Source: Hyperoodon ampullatus (taxonomy: Eukaryota > Chordata > Mammalia > Artiodactyla > Ziphiidae). Taken from it: DNA of 64,000 nt. The stretch covers positions 9,158,701 to 9,222,700 of the forward strand of contig OX457075.1 of assembly GCA_949752795.1 (NCBI GenBank), in the 5' to 3' direction. The notes beneath the pieces are model-generated. The model was given only the letters and a program-made list of their open reading frames with translations, had not been told where the DNA came from and did not search any database. Within the stretch, counting starts at the first letter, position 1; every line of letters begins with the position of its first letter. The translations under genes were made by a program, and so were the position numbers. Positions 23,037 through 35,474 of this stretch are shown here, one piece after another.

Positions 23037-23246
23037 GGCTTCCCTGGTGGCGCAGTGGTTGAGGGTCCACCTGCTGATGCAGGGGACACGGGTTCGTGCC
23101 CCGGTCCGGGAGGATCCCACATGCCGCAGAGCGGCTCGGCCCGTGTGCCATGGCCACTGAGCCGGCGTGTCCAGAGCCTGTGGTCCGCAACGGGAGAGGC
23201 CACAACAGTGAGAGGCCCGCGTACCGCCAAAAAAAATAAATAAAAT
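23037..23246 (+). mobile_element. hybrid CHR-type SINE at the duplication junction
   Basis: This SINE has no matching target-site duplication. Its left flank 'gattaagtgtattg' (23,023-23,036) is the left flank of SINE3 (37,841-37,854). Its right flank 'gatataccccattaca' is the right flank of SINE1. The head 'gagggtccacctgctgatgc' matches SINE3, not SINE1; the tail junction 'gccaaaaaaaataaa' matches SINE1, not SINE3 (which has 'cagcaaaa'). It is therefore a crossover product of SINE3 (5' part) and SINE1 (3' part), created when the tandem duplication formed. The exchange probably lies in the head-to-B-box region, about 23,075-23,100. Confidence 0.93.
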
Positions 23247-23719
23247 GATATACCCCATTACAAAGGGGAGATGCAGTAGACAATGGATGCCTGGCTCTTT
23301 CTAGTTCTGGGTGGCATTGTAGCCAGAACACAGCCCTGTGGGAACGATGAGCAGTCCTCAGATCTCAAGATGGTGACTGGGAGGGGACTACGGAGTTCAT
23401 GTGTGTGACCCAAATATGATATAAAGCTAATGAACTGTAGACTGTTTAGGCTTTCACTGTGGTTGCCAGTTCTCTGTATCTGCTTCATTGAAATGGAAAT
23501 AACACCATTTCCCTAGCAGCATATGGTGGGAGCTATTTGACAGAGGGTCCTAAAGCCATGTGACCCCAGGGGTGTTGCAAAGTTCGGGGCCCCCCCGACC
23601 AACCTTTTCAGTATTAACTATGAAAACCATACGATATGAAAGCTTCCAGAGAAAACGTATCACTGCCATTCAAGTCTCCCTTGAATGGAAAGTATCACTC
23701 CATTCGGCAAGTACCTGCA

Positions 23720-25671
23720 TTTTGTTTCCTCCTGGACGTGATTTGTTTGTCAAAGAAAGACAATATATTTGACATTTATGTGCACATATTACCATTTCTC
23801 AAATTTCTTTGTTTTTTAGTTTTAGAGCAAACGTTCGCCTTGTTTTAGATGAGGCTCATATATAAAGCTGTGTAGTTCTTATTGTAAATGATATCTAAGT
23901 AATATATTTATTTGTGTGTGTGTGTGTATAAGTAATAGATAAAACTCTTTAATGCCCCCTAAGCTAACCGGCTATGGGTCCTAAGTCAGATTCTTGTAGT
24001 CATCAGACCCTACATCCAAATATTAATAATCTCCTCTTGCTGGATACAGTAGTTCATTGTATTTCTCCAGGTGTTCAAAGGCAGTTGTAAATAGGACATG
24101 GATTTGTCTGACCTTTATTTGGGCCCTGGACTATACCTTGCTCTTCTTGCGAGCCCACTATGCTTTCGTGTTTGCCCCAGGTGATACCACCTACACCTGC
24201 TCAAAAGCCAGTCTTCGGGCTTTCCATCCCCCCAGCCCTCTTCACACTCCCTGTTCACAGACCTCTGGCCTTCTGCGCTCACCTCTTTACTGTTTGGAAT
24301 TTTTATCTCTTTTCTCCACATGTCTGATGTTCATCTCCTTCTGGCTTACAGGCAACTTCCTTCTTTTCTAGCATCGTCATTTTTACTGAGCACGTGGGTG
24401 ATGGTTAAGCAGTAGGGCATCTCCCAGCACAGCTGCTTGCCACCACCTGCAAAGGATACAGTCAGAAGTTTAACACAGAGACCTCTCCTCCCAAGGGAGC
24501 TGAGTCGCCTTCAGGGCGCTGAATTGAGGTGCTTTCCAACGTAGTGTACTCAGAAATACTCTTCCCTCCAAGCTGTGCCCCTATTATTGGGCCAGGCTAC
24601 TTCCTTCTTTATGCTGATGTTTTTTTTCCTCAAACCCCTGTAGTGCCTCCCTGCAATCTGGTTTCTATCAGGCTCTATTTAATTTCTCATAAATATCTGT
24701 ACTGCACTGAATCCCAGTGGTGGTCAGGGTTTACATCCTTACCCATTGGCTCCTTGATCCCAGGCACATCATGGGTTGTGGCTATTCTATGGCATGAGGT
24801 TTAAGAGAATGTTTCCTTAACTCCACACTCTTGCACATCCTAGATTGAGCTGTATCCAGCTGGAAGCATTACTACATGGGGAGAGGGCATAGAGGAAAAG
24901 CAAATAGAGCGAGTGAGTCTAGAAGTAGCTAGCCCTGAAATTAAATGTTTTATCTGGACAGTCACTAAGTGATATATTAAGACCCAAGATAAACAAGGGG
25001 AAATGTGATCATGTTAGCTGTGTGATGTTAAACCTTAACCTACTGATCATGTCAAGATTGACTTTGGGGATGTTGCGTTCTCCAATTTGTCAAATTTAAC
25101 CAAAAAAAAAAAGTGACCAAGGGAAATACAGGTTGTTTGTTTTCACCTGAAGATCCAACTTTGTTTTATATGTCTGAAGGTACCTAAGTGGATGCCAGAA
25201 AAGCAAAAGTGTTTTAATGTTAGACTTTCAGCTTTTTCATTCTACTAACTCACTACTGGAAACAGCACTGCCATAGAAGGAGAAAGACAGGATACAGCAT
25301 GAGTTCTTACTCAGTGGGCCACAATCAAGGCCCCATGTCTATTTCACCTCTTCTTGGGTGGCTCTCTGTGTGTAGAGGTATGTTTGTGTGTGCATGCATG
25401 AATGTATTTGTGTGTATGTGTGTGCACGTGTGCATGAATCATCATTGACATTCACCCAGGAAGAGAAATCTTGAAAGAGAGATGAGACTCATAATTGTGG
25501 CCTTTAAAGTCAAAGTCCATTTTATTGTGCCTTCCAGAGGGTGAGGTGCCATAAATGTTACTGTCTTAAAACTGACTAATACTCCCTCCTTTGCTTGGTG
25601 CTTCAACAAGCATATAGAATCTTACGGTAGAGATGGGCAGGATGAGTCTGGAACACGAGGAGCTACCTTCC
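23720..25671 (+). other. unit-B-specific DNA left of the L1
   Basis: Absent from unit A. It contains no gene that I recognise. Short TG-rich tracts lie at 23,911-23,930 and 25,375-25,436. Some stretches (24,200-24,360; 24,560-24,720) are pyrimidine-rich and vaguely like old LINE tails, not assignable. The L1 target site at 25,657-25,670 lies at its right edge. Confidence 0.6.
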
Positions 25672-28600
25672 TTTTTTTTTTTTTTTTTAACATCTTTATT
25701 GGAGTATAATTGTTTTACAATGGTGTGTTAGTTTCTGCTTTATAACAAAGTGAATCGGCTATACATAAACATATATTCCCATATCTCCTCCCTCTTGTGT
25801 CTCCCTCCCACCCTCACTATCCCACCCCTCTAGGTGGTCACAAAGCACCGAGCTGATCTCCCTGTGCTATGCGGCTGTTTCCCCCTAGCTATCTATTTTA
25901 CATGTGGTAGCGTATATATGTCCATGCCACTCTCTCACTTTGTCACAGCTTACCCTTCCCCCTCCTGCTGCCCTCAAGTCTATTCTCTACATCTGCATCT
26001 TTATTCCTGTCCTGCCCCTAGCTTCTTCAGAACTTTTTTTTTTTTAAGATTCCATATATATGTGTTAGCATACGGTATTTATTTTTCTCTTTCTGACTTA
26101 CTTCACTCTGTATGAGAGACTCTAGGTCCATCCACCTAACTACAAATAACTGAACTTTGTTTCTTTTTATGGCTGAGTAATATTCCTTTGCATATATGTG
26201 CCACAACTTCTTGATCCATTCATCTGTCGATGGACACTTAGGTTACTTCCATGTCCTGGCTATTGGAAATAGAGCTGCAGTGAACATTGTGGTACATGAC
26301 TCTTTGAATTATGGTTTTCTCAGGGTATATGCCCAGTAGTGGGATGGCTGGGTCATATGGTAGTTCTATTTTTAGTTTTTTAAGGACCCTCCATACTGTT
26401 CTCCATAGTGGCTGTATCAATTTACATTCCCGCCAGCAGTGCAAGAGGGTTCCCTTTTCTCCACACCCTCTTCAGCACTTATTGTTTGTAGATCTTTTGA
26501 TGATGGCCATTCTGACCAGTGTGAGGTGATACCTCATTGTAGTTTTGATTTGCATTTCTCTAATGATTAGTGATGTTGAGCATCCTTTCATGTGTTTGTT
26601 GGCAATGTGTATATCTTCTTTGGAGAAATGTCTTTTTAGGTCTTCTGCCATTTTTGGATTGGGTTGTTTGTTTTCTTGATATTGTGCTGCATGAGCTGCC
26701 TGTATATTTTGGAGATTAATCCTTTGTCAGTTGCTTCATTTGCAAATATTTTCTCCCATTCTGAGGGCTGTCTTTTAGTTTTGTTTATGGTTTCCTTTGC
26801 TGTGCAAAAGCTTTTAAGCTTCCTTAGGTCCCATTTGTTTATTTTTCTTTTTATTTCCTTTTCTCTAGAGGTGGGTCAAAAAGGATCTTGCTGTGATGCA
26901 TGTCATAGAGTGTTCTGCCTATGTTTTCCTCTAAGAGTTTTATAGTGTCTGACCTTAAATTTAGGTCTTTAATCCATTTTGAGTTTATTTTTGTGTATGG
27001 TGTTAGGCAGTGTTCTAATTTCATTCGTTTACATGTAGCTGTCCAGTTCTCCCAGCACCACTTATTGAAGAGGCTGTCTTTTCTCCATTGTATATTCTTG
27101 CCTCCTTTATCAAAGAGAAGGTGACCATATGTATGTGAGCTTATCTCTGGGCCTTCTATCCTGTTCCATTGATCTATATTTCTGTTTTTGTGCCAGTACC
27201 TTACTGTAGCTTTGTAGTATAGTCTGAAGTCTGGGAGTCTGATTCTTCCAGCTCCGTTTTTCTTTCTGAAGATTGCTTTGGCTATTTGGGGTCTTTTGTG
27301 TTTCCATACAAATTGTGAAATTTTCTGTTCTAGTTCTGTGAAAAATGCCGTTGGTAGTTTGATAGGGATTGCACTGAATCTGTAGGTTGCTTTGGGTAGT
27401 AGAGTCATTTTTACAATGTTGATTCTTCCAATCCAAGAACATGGTATATCTCTCCATCTGTTTGTATCATCTTTAATTTCTTTCATCAGTGTCTTATAGT
27501 TTTCTGCATACAGGTTTTTTCTCCTTTGGTAGGTTTATTCCTAGGTATTTTATTCTTTTTGTTGCAGTGGTAAAGGAGAGTGTTTCCTTAAATTCTCTTT
27601 CAGATTTTTCATCATTAGTGTATAGGAATGCAAGAGATTTCTGTGCCTTAATTTTATATCCTGTTACTTTACCAAATTCATTGATTAGCTCTAGTAGTTT
27701 CTGGTAGCATCTTTGGGATTCTCTACGTATAGTGTCATGTCATCTGCAAACAGTGAAAATTTTATTTCTTCTTTTCCTATTTGTATTCCTTCTATTTCTT
27801 TGTCTTCTCTGATTGCTGTAGCTAAAATTTCCAAAACTATGTTGAATAAGAGTGGTGAGAGTGGGCAACCTTGTCTTGTTCCTGATCTTAGTGGAAATGG
27901 TTTCTTGGCTGAGGGTTTGTCATATATGGCCTTTATTATGTTAAGTTCCCTCTGTGCCTACTTTCTGGAGAGTTATTTTTTTATCATAAATGGGTGTTGA
28001 ATTTTGTGAAAAGCTTCTGCATCTATTGAGATGATCATATGGTTTTTCACCTTCAATTTGTTAATATGGTTTTTCTCCTTCAATTTCTTAATATGGTTTA
28101 TCACATTCATTGATTTGTGTATATTGAAGTATCCTTGCATTCCTGGAATAAACCCCACTTGATTATGGTGTATAATCCTTTTAATGTGCTGTTGGATTCT
28201 GTTTGCTAGTATTTTGTTGAGGATTTCTGCATCTATGTTCATCAGTGATATTGGCCTGTAGTTTTCTTTCTTTGTGACATCTTTGTCTGGTTTTGTTATC
28301 AGGATGATGGTGGCCTCATAGAATGAGTTTGGGAGTGTTCCTTCCTCTGCTATATTTTGGAAGAGTTTGAGAAGGATAGGTGTTAGTTCTTCTCTAAATG
28401 TTTGATAGAATTCACCTGTGAATCCATCTGGTCCTGGGCTTTTGTTTGTTGGAAGATTTTTAATCACAGTTTCAATTTCAGTGCTTGTGATTGGTCTGGT
28501 TATACTTTCTCTTTCTTCCTGGTTCAGTCACGGGAGGTTGTGCTTTTCCAAGAATTTGTCCATTTTTTCCAAGTTGTCCATTTTATTGGCATATAGTTGC

Positions 28601-29479
28601 TTGTAGTAATTTCTCATGATCCTTTGTATTTCTGCAGTGTTACTTCTCCTTTTTCATTTCTAATTCTATTGATTTGAGTCTTCTCCCTTTTTATCTTGAT
28701 GAGTCTGGCTAATGGTTTATTAATTTTGTTTATCTTCTCAAAGAACCAGCTTTTAGTTTTATTGATCTTAGCTATCATTTCCTTAATTTCTTTTTCATTT
28801 ATTTCTGATCTGGTCTTTATGATTCCTTTCCTTCTGCTAACTTTGGGATTTGTTTGTTCTTCTTTCTCTAATTGCTTTAGATGTAAGGTTAGGTTGTTTA
28901 TTTGAGATGTTTCTTGTTTCTTGAGGTAAGATTGTATTGCTATAAACTTCCCTCTTAGAACTTCTTTTGCTGTGTCCCATAGGTTTTGGGTCATTGTGTT
29001 TTCATTGTCATTTGTTTCTAGGTATTTTTTGATTTCCTCTTTGATTTCTTCTGTGGTCTCTTGGTTATTTACTAGTGTGTTTTTTAGCTTCCATGTGTTT
29101 TTCTTTTTTACAGATTTTTTCTTGTAATTGATGTCTAGTCTCATAGCGTTATGGTCGGAAAAAGATACTTGATATGATTTCAATTTTCTTCAATTTACCA
29201 AGGCTTGATTTGTGACCCAAGGTATGATCTATCCTGGAGAATGTTCCATGACCACTTGAGAAGAAAGAGTATTCTGTTGTTTTTGGGTGGAATGTTCTAT
29301 AAATATCAATTAGGTCCATCTTGTTTAATGTATCATTTAAAGCTTGTGTTTCCTTATTTATTTTCATTTTGGATGATCTGTCCATTGGTGAAAGTGGGAT
29401 GTTAAAGTCCCCTACTATTATTGTGTTACTGTTGATTTTCCCTTTTATGGCTGTTAGCATTTGCCTTAAGTATTGAAGT
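25672..29479 (-). mobile_element. 5'-truncated L1 (3.8 kb), antisense
   Basis: Starts with a T run (the poly(A) on the minus strand) and 'tctttattggagtataattg'. It continues through the 3' UTR and ORF2 and ends inside the ORF2 endonuclease region. The target-site duplication is 'gaggagctaccttc' at 25,657-25,670 and a copy with two changes at 29,480-29,493. ORF1 and the 5' UTR are missing. It is present in unit B only. Confidence 0.93.
26238..29460 (-). pseudogene. L1 ORF2 relic (endonuclease, reverse transcriptase, C-terminal domain)
   Basis: Broken remains of L1 ORF2, read right to left. The endonuclease C-terminal half is at 29,149-29,460 (motif GDFNIPLS). The linker is at 28,614-29,183. 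Reverse transcriptase fingers are at 27,973-28,467 ([15 protein letters not shown]). The catalytic FADD is still encoded at 27,739-27,750. The thumb and C-terminal region is at 26,851-27,486 ([10 protein letters not shown]), and the end '[13 protein letters not shown]' is in 26,238-26,444. Frameshifts and stops separate these blocks and the endonuclease N-terminus is deleted, so no protein can be made. Confidence 0.95.
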
Positions 29480-31148
29480 GAGGAGCTGGCTTCTTTTCCA
29501 TTGCTGCTGGCCCCTTTCTTAGCCTATCCATGCCTCCCCACTTCCTCTGCCATAGAGGAAAAGGTATGCATAATCCAGTCACGCAACCATGTGGGTTATT
29601 CAAATTGTTCCTTCTATTAAACGTGCACATATTTTCAAAGAAGTTCATCAGGAGAACTTAACAGCTAATAGGAGGAAAGGAAGTGTTGAAAGTAAAATCC
29701 AAAATATCAATAAAGATAGTAAGGTAGGCATTTAAAGGGGTGCAAAGAAGGACATGCTGCCCTTCCTCCAAATTCCACTATGGATGCTATCAGTTCCTTT
29801 GCCAACATCGATATGCTGGATGAAAAAAAAAATGGAGCTGATAGATTGTGAGTCTGACTATACTGAGAGGTTTTCCAATTTTGGCAGAGAGCTTAGAGAT
29901 AAAGCCGTGACATATATCTTAAAACAAAGCCACACAAAGGAAAAAACTAAGATGTTTGTGAACTCCAGGTAAAACAAGTGGTATAAAAAGACAATGTAAT
30001 ATATTATCTTACTCAGCTCAGCTGTAAACACCAAATACTTATTTAATTAATAAATATATTGGGAAGATAGAGGTGGTGGTAAAAGTTGTGTGGAAGTTTG
30101 GTGTAAGAATTAAATCCTCATCTTTCATCAAGGGAATTTTAAAATGTCTAAAACTGAAAATTGAAGAAATAGCAATAATATTTAGAAACATGGAAGTAAA
30201 GAAAAGAAAACTAAGTGCGTTTAAAGAAGCTGCCTCCACTGAATGAATGATTGGGAATGAGTGTGTAGGGAGCTTCTGTTTATCATTAGAATAATTGTTG
30301 CAGATCTTTTTCAAGTACCTACATGTATTTTGATAAAAACTAGGTTAAAATGTTTTTGAAAGGCCTCAAGGCAGGGAAGGCAAGGGTTTCCATTTACAAA
30401 ATATGCTATAGTTCCAGAAATCCAGACCAATGGAAGAAAAAGGATTGTGTTTTTCCTTGTGTCTCTTTTTAGGGGTGAGGAACGAGAAAGCCCCTTGCAG
30501 TTCTCTTCTCATATCATAGTGTGTAGAACTGGTCAGCTACCCCTCTTTAAACCAGTTGCTGGCAAAGAAATGAGATAGCATGATTAACTTGGACTAATCA
30601 GTTATTAGCCTTGGGTTATACCGGTGGGGGAAAGGAGGAGGAACACCCAGATGCAACAGATGCCCTGCAGGTAAGGAAGAACAGAGCAGAGTCAATTGGG
30701 TTGTCAACTAAAACCATCTGTTGTCAAACAAAAGTTTTTATAAGATCCCTCCTTCATTGCCTTTTCCTTTTTTATTTTTGTTTTCAATCAATGGAGAAAT
30801 GCTGGAAGCAGTAGGATATATTTGGAATCTTTCAACTGTGAGTATATAAGTATCTGATGTTGATGGGCCTTGGACCTATACTCATAATGAAGGAAAAGTG
30901 TCATATACCTAAGGCCAATAGGCCTACACCTGGAACGGTGTGTTAGTTTTCTCTAGTTTGACAAAGGGCATCTGCCTTTTTTTTTTTTTCCTGGTTATAT
31001 ATTGGTTCTCAGTGTTTATAGAGTTAAACAGTCCTATGATTTTCACAACTAACAGTAGTTCACCAACTGCTTGAGGTGTTTAAAGGATGTGTGAACCACT
31101 CATCTCGAGAGGATCTTGACTTTTAGAACCACACACTTCCAGGTAATG

Positions 31149-31869
31149 CTTTGCCAGAAATGATGCTGAAAAGTGGGCCTCTGTACATTGGTATCAAATC
31201 GAATCTCAGAGGCAGGGTTTTGGGTGAAGTAGAAAAGCATAGCTTTATTGCTTTGCCAGGCAAATGGGAACACAGCAGGCTCCTGCCCTTGAAAACTGTG
31301 TGTCCTAACCCAGGAGGAATTGGTGAGGAGTTTTATAGCAATGGTTCCAGGGCAGAACTGCTGATAAGATTCCTGTGTGTGCAGGGCCTACACTCCTTTA
31401 ATTTGGTTTCAGGTAATCTCCTGATGAGCTTCTCTGGTTCCTTTAATCTGGCCTCAGGTGGGCTTCTCTGGAATGAAGAATGCTGACAACTGTTCTATAA
31501 AGAGCTCAAAGATATTGTTATGTGTATCCCTTGAGGTGGAATCAGGACCCTGTCCCAAGGCTGCACTATTCTTTCTTGGCTACTCCTCCCTTGTCTCTGC
31601 ATTCCCTCCCTTCCCTGATTAACCACTGTTCAAATCTGCCCTTTAGAACTCAGGGAAGGTCATGGAGGCTGGAGCCTGTTCCCTACAAACAAGGAACGAG
31701 GGACACAGAAGGGCTTCCATGCCCTGGAGCCCCACAGGGTCCTGCTTGGTTTCAGAAACCGTGCTTCCTAAAAGACCAGGCCTGCCCAGGATAGTTGTGT
31801 ATGAAGTTGCATGGCTCTGGGGCATCGTTCACTGCCTAGACTACACAGCACACAATCTGTGTAGCTATG
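31149..31869 (-). mobile_element. possible antisense solo LTR (unit B)
   Basis: Counterpart of 16,340-17,060. I found no base difference between the two copies. It has the same minus-strand AATAAA in 'gcaataaagctatgc'. Ends and target site were not resolved, so the LTR call is tentative. Confidence 0.35.
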
Positions 31870-32444
31870 CTCAGTGGCCTATGTGAAGGCCATCCTTTAG
31901 ACTCATTGTAACCAATGAGTGCTAACTTGAAGGCATGTTTGACAGTTACTTCATGCAACATAGAATTTTGATAACAGGCTCAAGGTTGGGTAATAATGCA
32001 CATTTATTATAAATATTTTGGAAAACATTGAAGAATGTCAGGAAGTATAAAAATCAATAGGATCCCACCACCCAGTGATGACACCATTAATGGTATTAGC
32101 ATGTTGAGGAATTTCCCTCCTGGTCTTTTAACCGTGTGTGTACTGCAACACTGGAATAGGAATTTGTAACCTTCTTTTGTTTTTTCCCAAACTACATGAA
32201 TAGTTTTCAAGTTGTTAAAATCTCTGACAACACAGGTTTAAAAAAATAGAGCAGAGAGGAAGACAGCCTGATAGACTGAAATTATCCAAATATAAAATAA
32301 AACTTGAAATTGAGGACACCCAAGAAATTCACCTCGTAACTCAACTCATTATGTATCAGTATTAATCGTAAAAATAATGGGGTAATGCCACACTTAGGAA
32401 ATCAGATTTCAGGTGTCATCGACCATCTGGAACAGAAGAATGAC

Positions 32445-32651
32445 TTTTTTTTTTTTTTGCGGTACCCGGGCCTCTCACTGTTGCGGCCTCTCCTGTTGCG
32501 GAGCACAGGGTCCGGATGCGCTGGCTCAGTGGCCATGGCTCACGGGCCCAGCTGCTCCGCCGGCATGTGGGATTTTCCCAGACCGGGGCACGAACCCGTG
32601 TCCCCTGCATCGGCAGGCGGACTCTCAACCACTGCGCCACCAGGGGAGCCC
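32445..32651 (-). mobile_element. CHR-type SINE, antisense (unit B copy)
   Basis: Same insertion as 17,636-17,840, with matching flanks 'aagaatgac'. It differs at a few bases ('gttgcggcctc' versus 'gttgcagcctc'; 'caggggagcc' versus 'cagggaagcc') and has a longer T run. Confidence 0.93.
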
Positions 32652-33424
32652 AAGAATGACATTTTTTTGAAGAGAGAGAAATCCAAACACAATATACTGA
32701 CTGTGTAAATGATTCTGTTTCATGAGGTCTGTAGAGATGCTTTTTTTAATTATCATGTGTTATATGTATACTGCCTTTCTTTTAGTAAACAGAAATAACT
32801 TCTGTGTATACTATATGGTTGTCTCAGATCCTCTTAGTGTTCTCTTACACAGATGATGGTGGGGATATCGATGATGTCTCTAAATGTTTTTCATAGTATC
32901 TGATATATGCTAGGCATTCCATAAAGTGTATTTATTTATTTATTTTTGTATATACCATCCCAGTACCTGCAGCTGTGCTCAGTCCCCCATGTGTTTTCAG
33001 GTCTTTTAAAAAAAATATTATTAATACCAAGTCCTTACAACAGTCCAATAAGCAAGGTGGATCTCCTGACACTTCCATTTTGCTGATGGAGAAGTTGAGG
33101 TGCTAGGAGGATAAGTAGATTTTATATGTTGTTGGCAGGGCGCATGGGTGTGACAATAATCCAGGTTCCGTGGCCTCTAGCAGCAAGACGTGCTTGGAAC
33201 TATAATGATCTCTACACGCAATACAAGACTTAGGACAAAAACTGTCCTTAGCCCTAGTTTCACCCCAATATGATGCTCAAGTTTATGTTATTAAAAATAT
33301 AACTGTGTTAGAAAGCTCTGCCTCTACGGCATAGAGGTAATAATGTCTTTAAGTTATACCGTGGAGCCACCAAACAGGAGAAAGACAACCAAGGTGCAAT
33401 TCCTGGGTCTTCTGTGGGCCTCAT

Positions 33425-33690
33425 GGTAATAATAACAACTAACATTTACTGAGTACTTGCTGGATGCCTATCACTATGCGAGGCACACTATGCAAGGCAA
33501 GGTACATCCTCTTAGCAGGTCCTTAAATAAAACAAAACCTCATGGAGGCATGCACTATTATTTTCCCCAAATTGTAGAGGAGAAATAGGACTTTTAGAAA
33601 GGTTAAATAGCTTCCCCCAGGTGAGACATATAGTAAGTGGGATGGGATGGGAACTCAGATGGAGGTGTTTTCAATGACAAAACCCAGGGT
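33425..33690 (-). repeat. MIR SINE (unit B copy)
   Basis: Counterpart of 18,615-18,880. Several differences appear in its right half, marking where low divergence between the units ends. Confidence 0.8.
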
Positions 33691-34185
33691 CTTGAAACAA
33701 CTAATTTCTAGTTCTTCCTGCTTACTCTCTTTCTGTAAGCAACATCCCCACTAAAAATGCTATTTAGGTTCAAGTTTCTCTGCTAGATTTCCTGAACTTT
33801 GTCTTGATTTTCCACTTTGTTTTGAGACACAGTCATCTAATCTTCATGGATTTGCTCTACAAAAGCTAACGAAAACACAGTTCAGGTGTTTTTAGGTGAC
33901 CATCCACCCCAAATCCACTGTCTAAAAACTCAATACTTGTTCATTTACACTGACTTTACCCTGCTCTGATCTAGTCCTGTTAAGCTGTTACTAAGGTGAA
34001 ATGCGGATCTGCTTACTGTATTCCTTGCGATATTGTAATTTAAAATAAAAATAGTGTATATCAGTATTCGGTCTTCCTCCTGGTTTCTGGCACAGAGCTG
34101 CTGAAACCTTTGAAATTTCCTATGATGAATGTGATAAGGTGCCTTTTGTTACGTTAATGAGGCTACCTTTGGAAAGCACCTAAGG

Positions 34186-34815
34186 ATGGGGGCTGGTTAT
34201 CAGTGGAGCCTGCCAGGTGAGTAGAGTTATTGGAATTATCAGCCCAGTCCCCGACCGCAGGGGGGCAGGGGTGAGGGGCGGAGAGGGGTGGGAGGGACTG
34301 GAGGTGGAGTTCAATCACTATTGGCCAATGACTTCATCAATCGTGACTACGTAATGAAGCGTCCATAAAAACCCAAAAGGAGCATCTATATTGATGAAGA
34401 CTTGGAGGCTGGGGGAGAGTGGCTTGTTCAGAGAGAACACAGAAGTTCTGCGCCCTTTCCCCAGACCTTGCCGTGTGCATCGCTTTCATTGGACTGTCCC
34501 TCTTGGTAACAGAAATAAGGTAGGAAAACTGTCTCTCTAAGTTCTGTGAGATGCTCTGGCAACTTAATAAACCCCAAGGAGGGGGTCATGGGAACCTCTA
34601 ACCTATAGCCAGTTGGTCAGAAGCCCAGGTGACAATTTGGGCTTGCGATTGGCACCTGAAGTGTGTATCGTGTTGCAAGGGTGGAGGTGGGGCGTCTTGT
34701 AAGACTGAGCCCTTAACCTGTGGGTTCAGCCTTGAGGTAAACTGTCGGACACCCAGCTGGTGTCAGAGGATTGCATGGTGGTGTCAGGAAAAACCCACCC
34801 ACTGGAATTGGTGTT
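34186..34815 (+). mobile_element. LTR-like element, sense (unit B copy)
   Basis: Counterpart of 19,376-20,010, with CCAAT 'attggccaatgac', TATA-like 'ccataaaaaccc' and AATAAA in 'cttaataaacccc'. This copy keeps the more canonical TATA. No adjacent retroviral genes. Confidence 0.5.
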
Positions 34816-35157
34816 AGAATTGAACATCCCTCTGTGTTGGATATTCCTTGTTTGGCGTTGCAGCATTTTGTGTATTGTGTATTTTGTGTATTATCATCCT
34901 TGGCTTAATCTTGGGCTTCTCTGACGGTCACTTTTGCTCAGATTGCTTGTACTGCTGGAGTTTGTCTACCATGCAGCAGACAGTGTCAAATTCTTTGGAA
35001 AACCTACTTTGTTCCCCTGCTACCCCAGGTTGCCGTTACCACGTCTAAATTTAGTAATTAAAACAATCATCATTATCCTAAGAATTTCCAGGTTCGCATT
35101 GAAAGAAACCCCATGTATACAACTTCCCCTTATAGGTGGGAGTTCTTGCCTGAAACG

Positions 35158-35408
35158 TTTTAATTTTATTGAAGTATAGTTGATTTACAATGGTGTATTT
35201 CGTCTGTACAGCAAAGTGATTCAGTTATACATACATATATATATATATTTTTTTTCATATTCTTTTCCTTTATGGTTTGTCACAGAATACTGAATATAGT
35301 TCCGTGTGCTCTACAGTAGGACCTTGTTGTTTATCCGTCCTGTATATAATAGTTTGCATCTGCTAATCCCAAACTCCCATTCCTTCCCTCCCTTACCCTC
35401 TCCCCCTA
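35158..35408 (-). mobile_element. 5'-truncated L1 3' end (unit B copy)
   Basis: Counterpart of 20,346-20,590, flanked by the same 'cttgcctgaaac' target-site repeats. The TA run is slightly longer here. Confidence 0.88.
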
Positions 35409-35412
35409 CTTG

Positions 35413-35474
35413 CCTGAAACTTATTAACACTTAATGTCTCTGGCCTGAAACTTATTAACACTTAATGTCTCTGG
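35413..35474 (+). repeat. two-copy 31-bp tandem repeat (unit B)
   Basis: Same perfect 31-bp doublet as at 20,595-20,656, immediately beside the L1 target site. Confidence 0.95.

Noticed and set aside
23037..23246. tRNA gene suggested by A and B box motifs in the SINEs
   Set aside because: The boxes belong to the tRNA-derived SINE head. No cloverleaf with a proper acceptor stem follows.
26238..29460. Active L1 reverse transcriptase
   Set aside because: The FADD codons survive, but frameshifts and stops break ORF2 and the 5' end of the element is missing.
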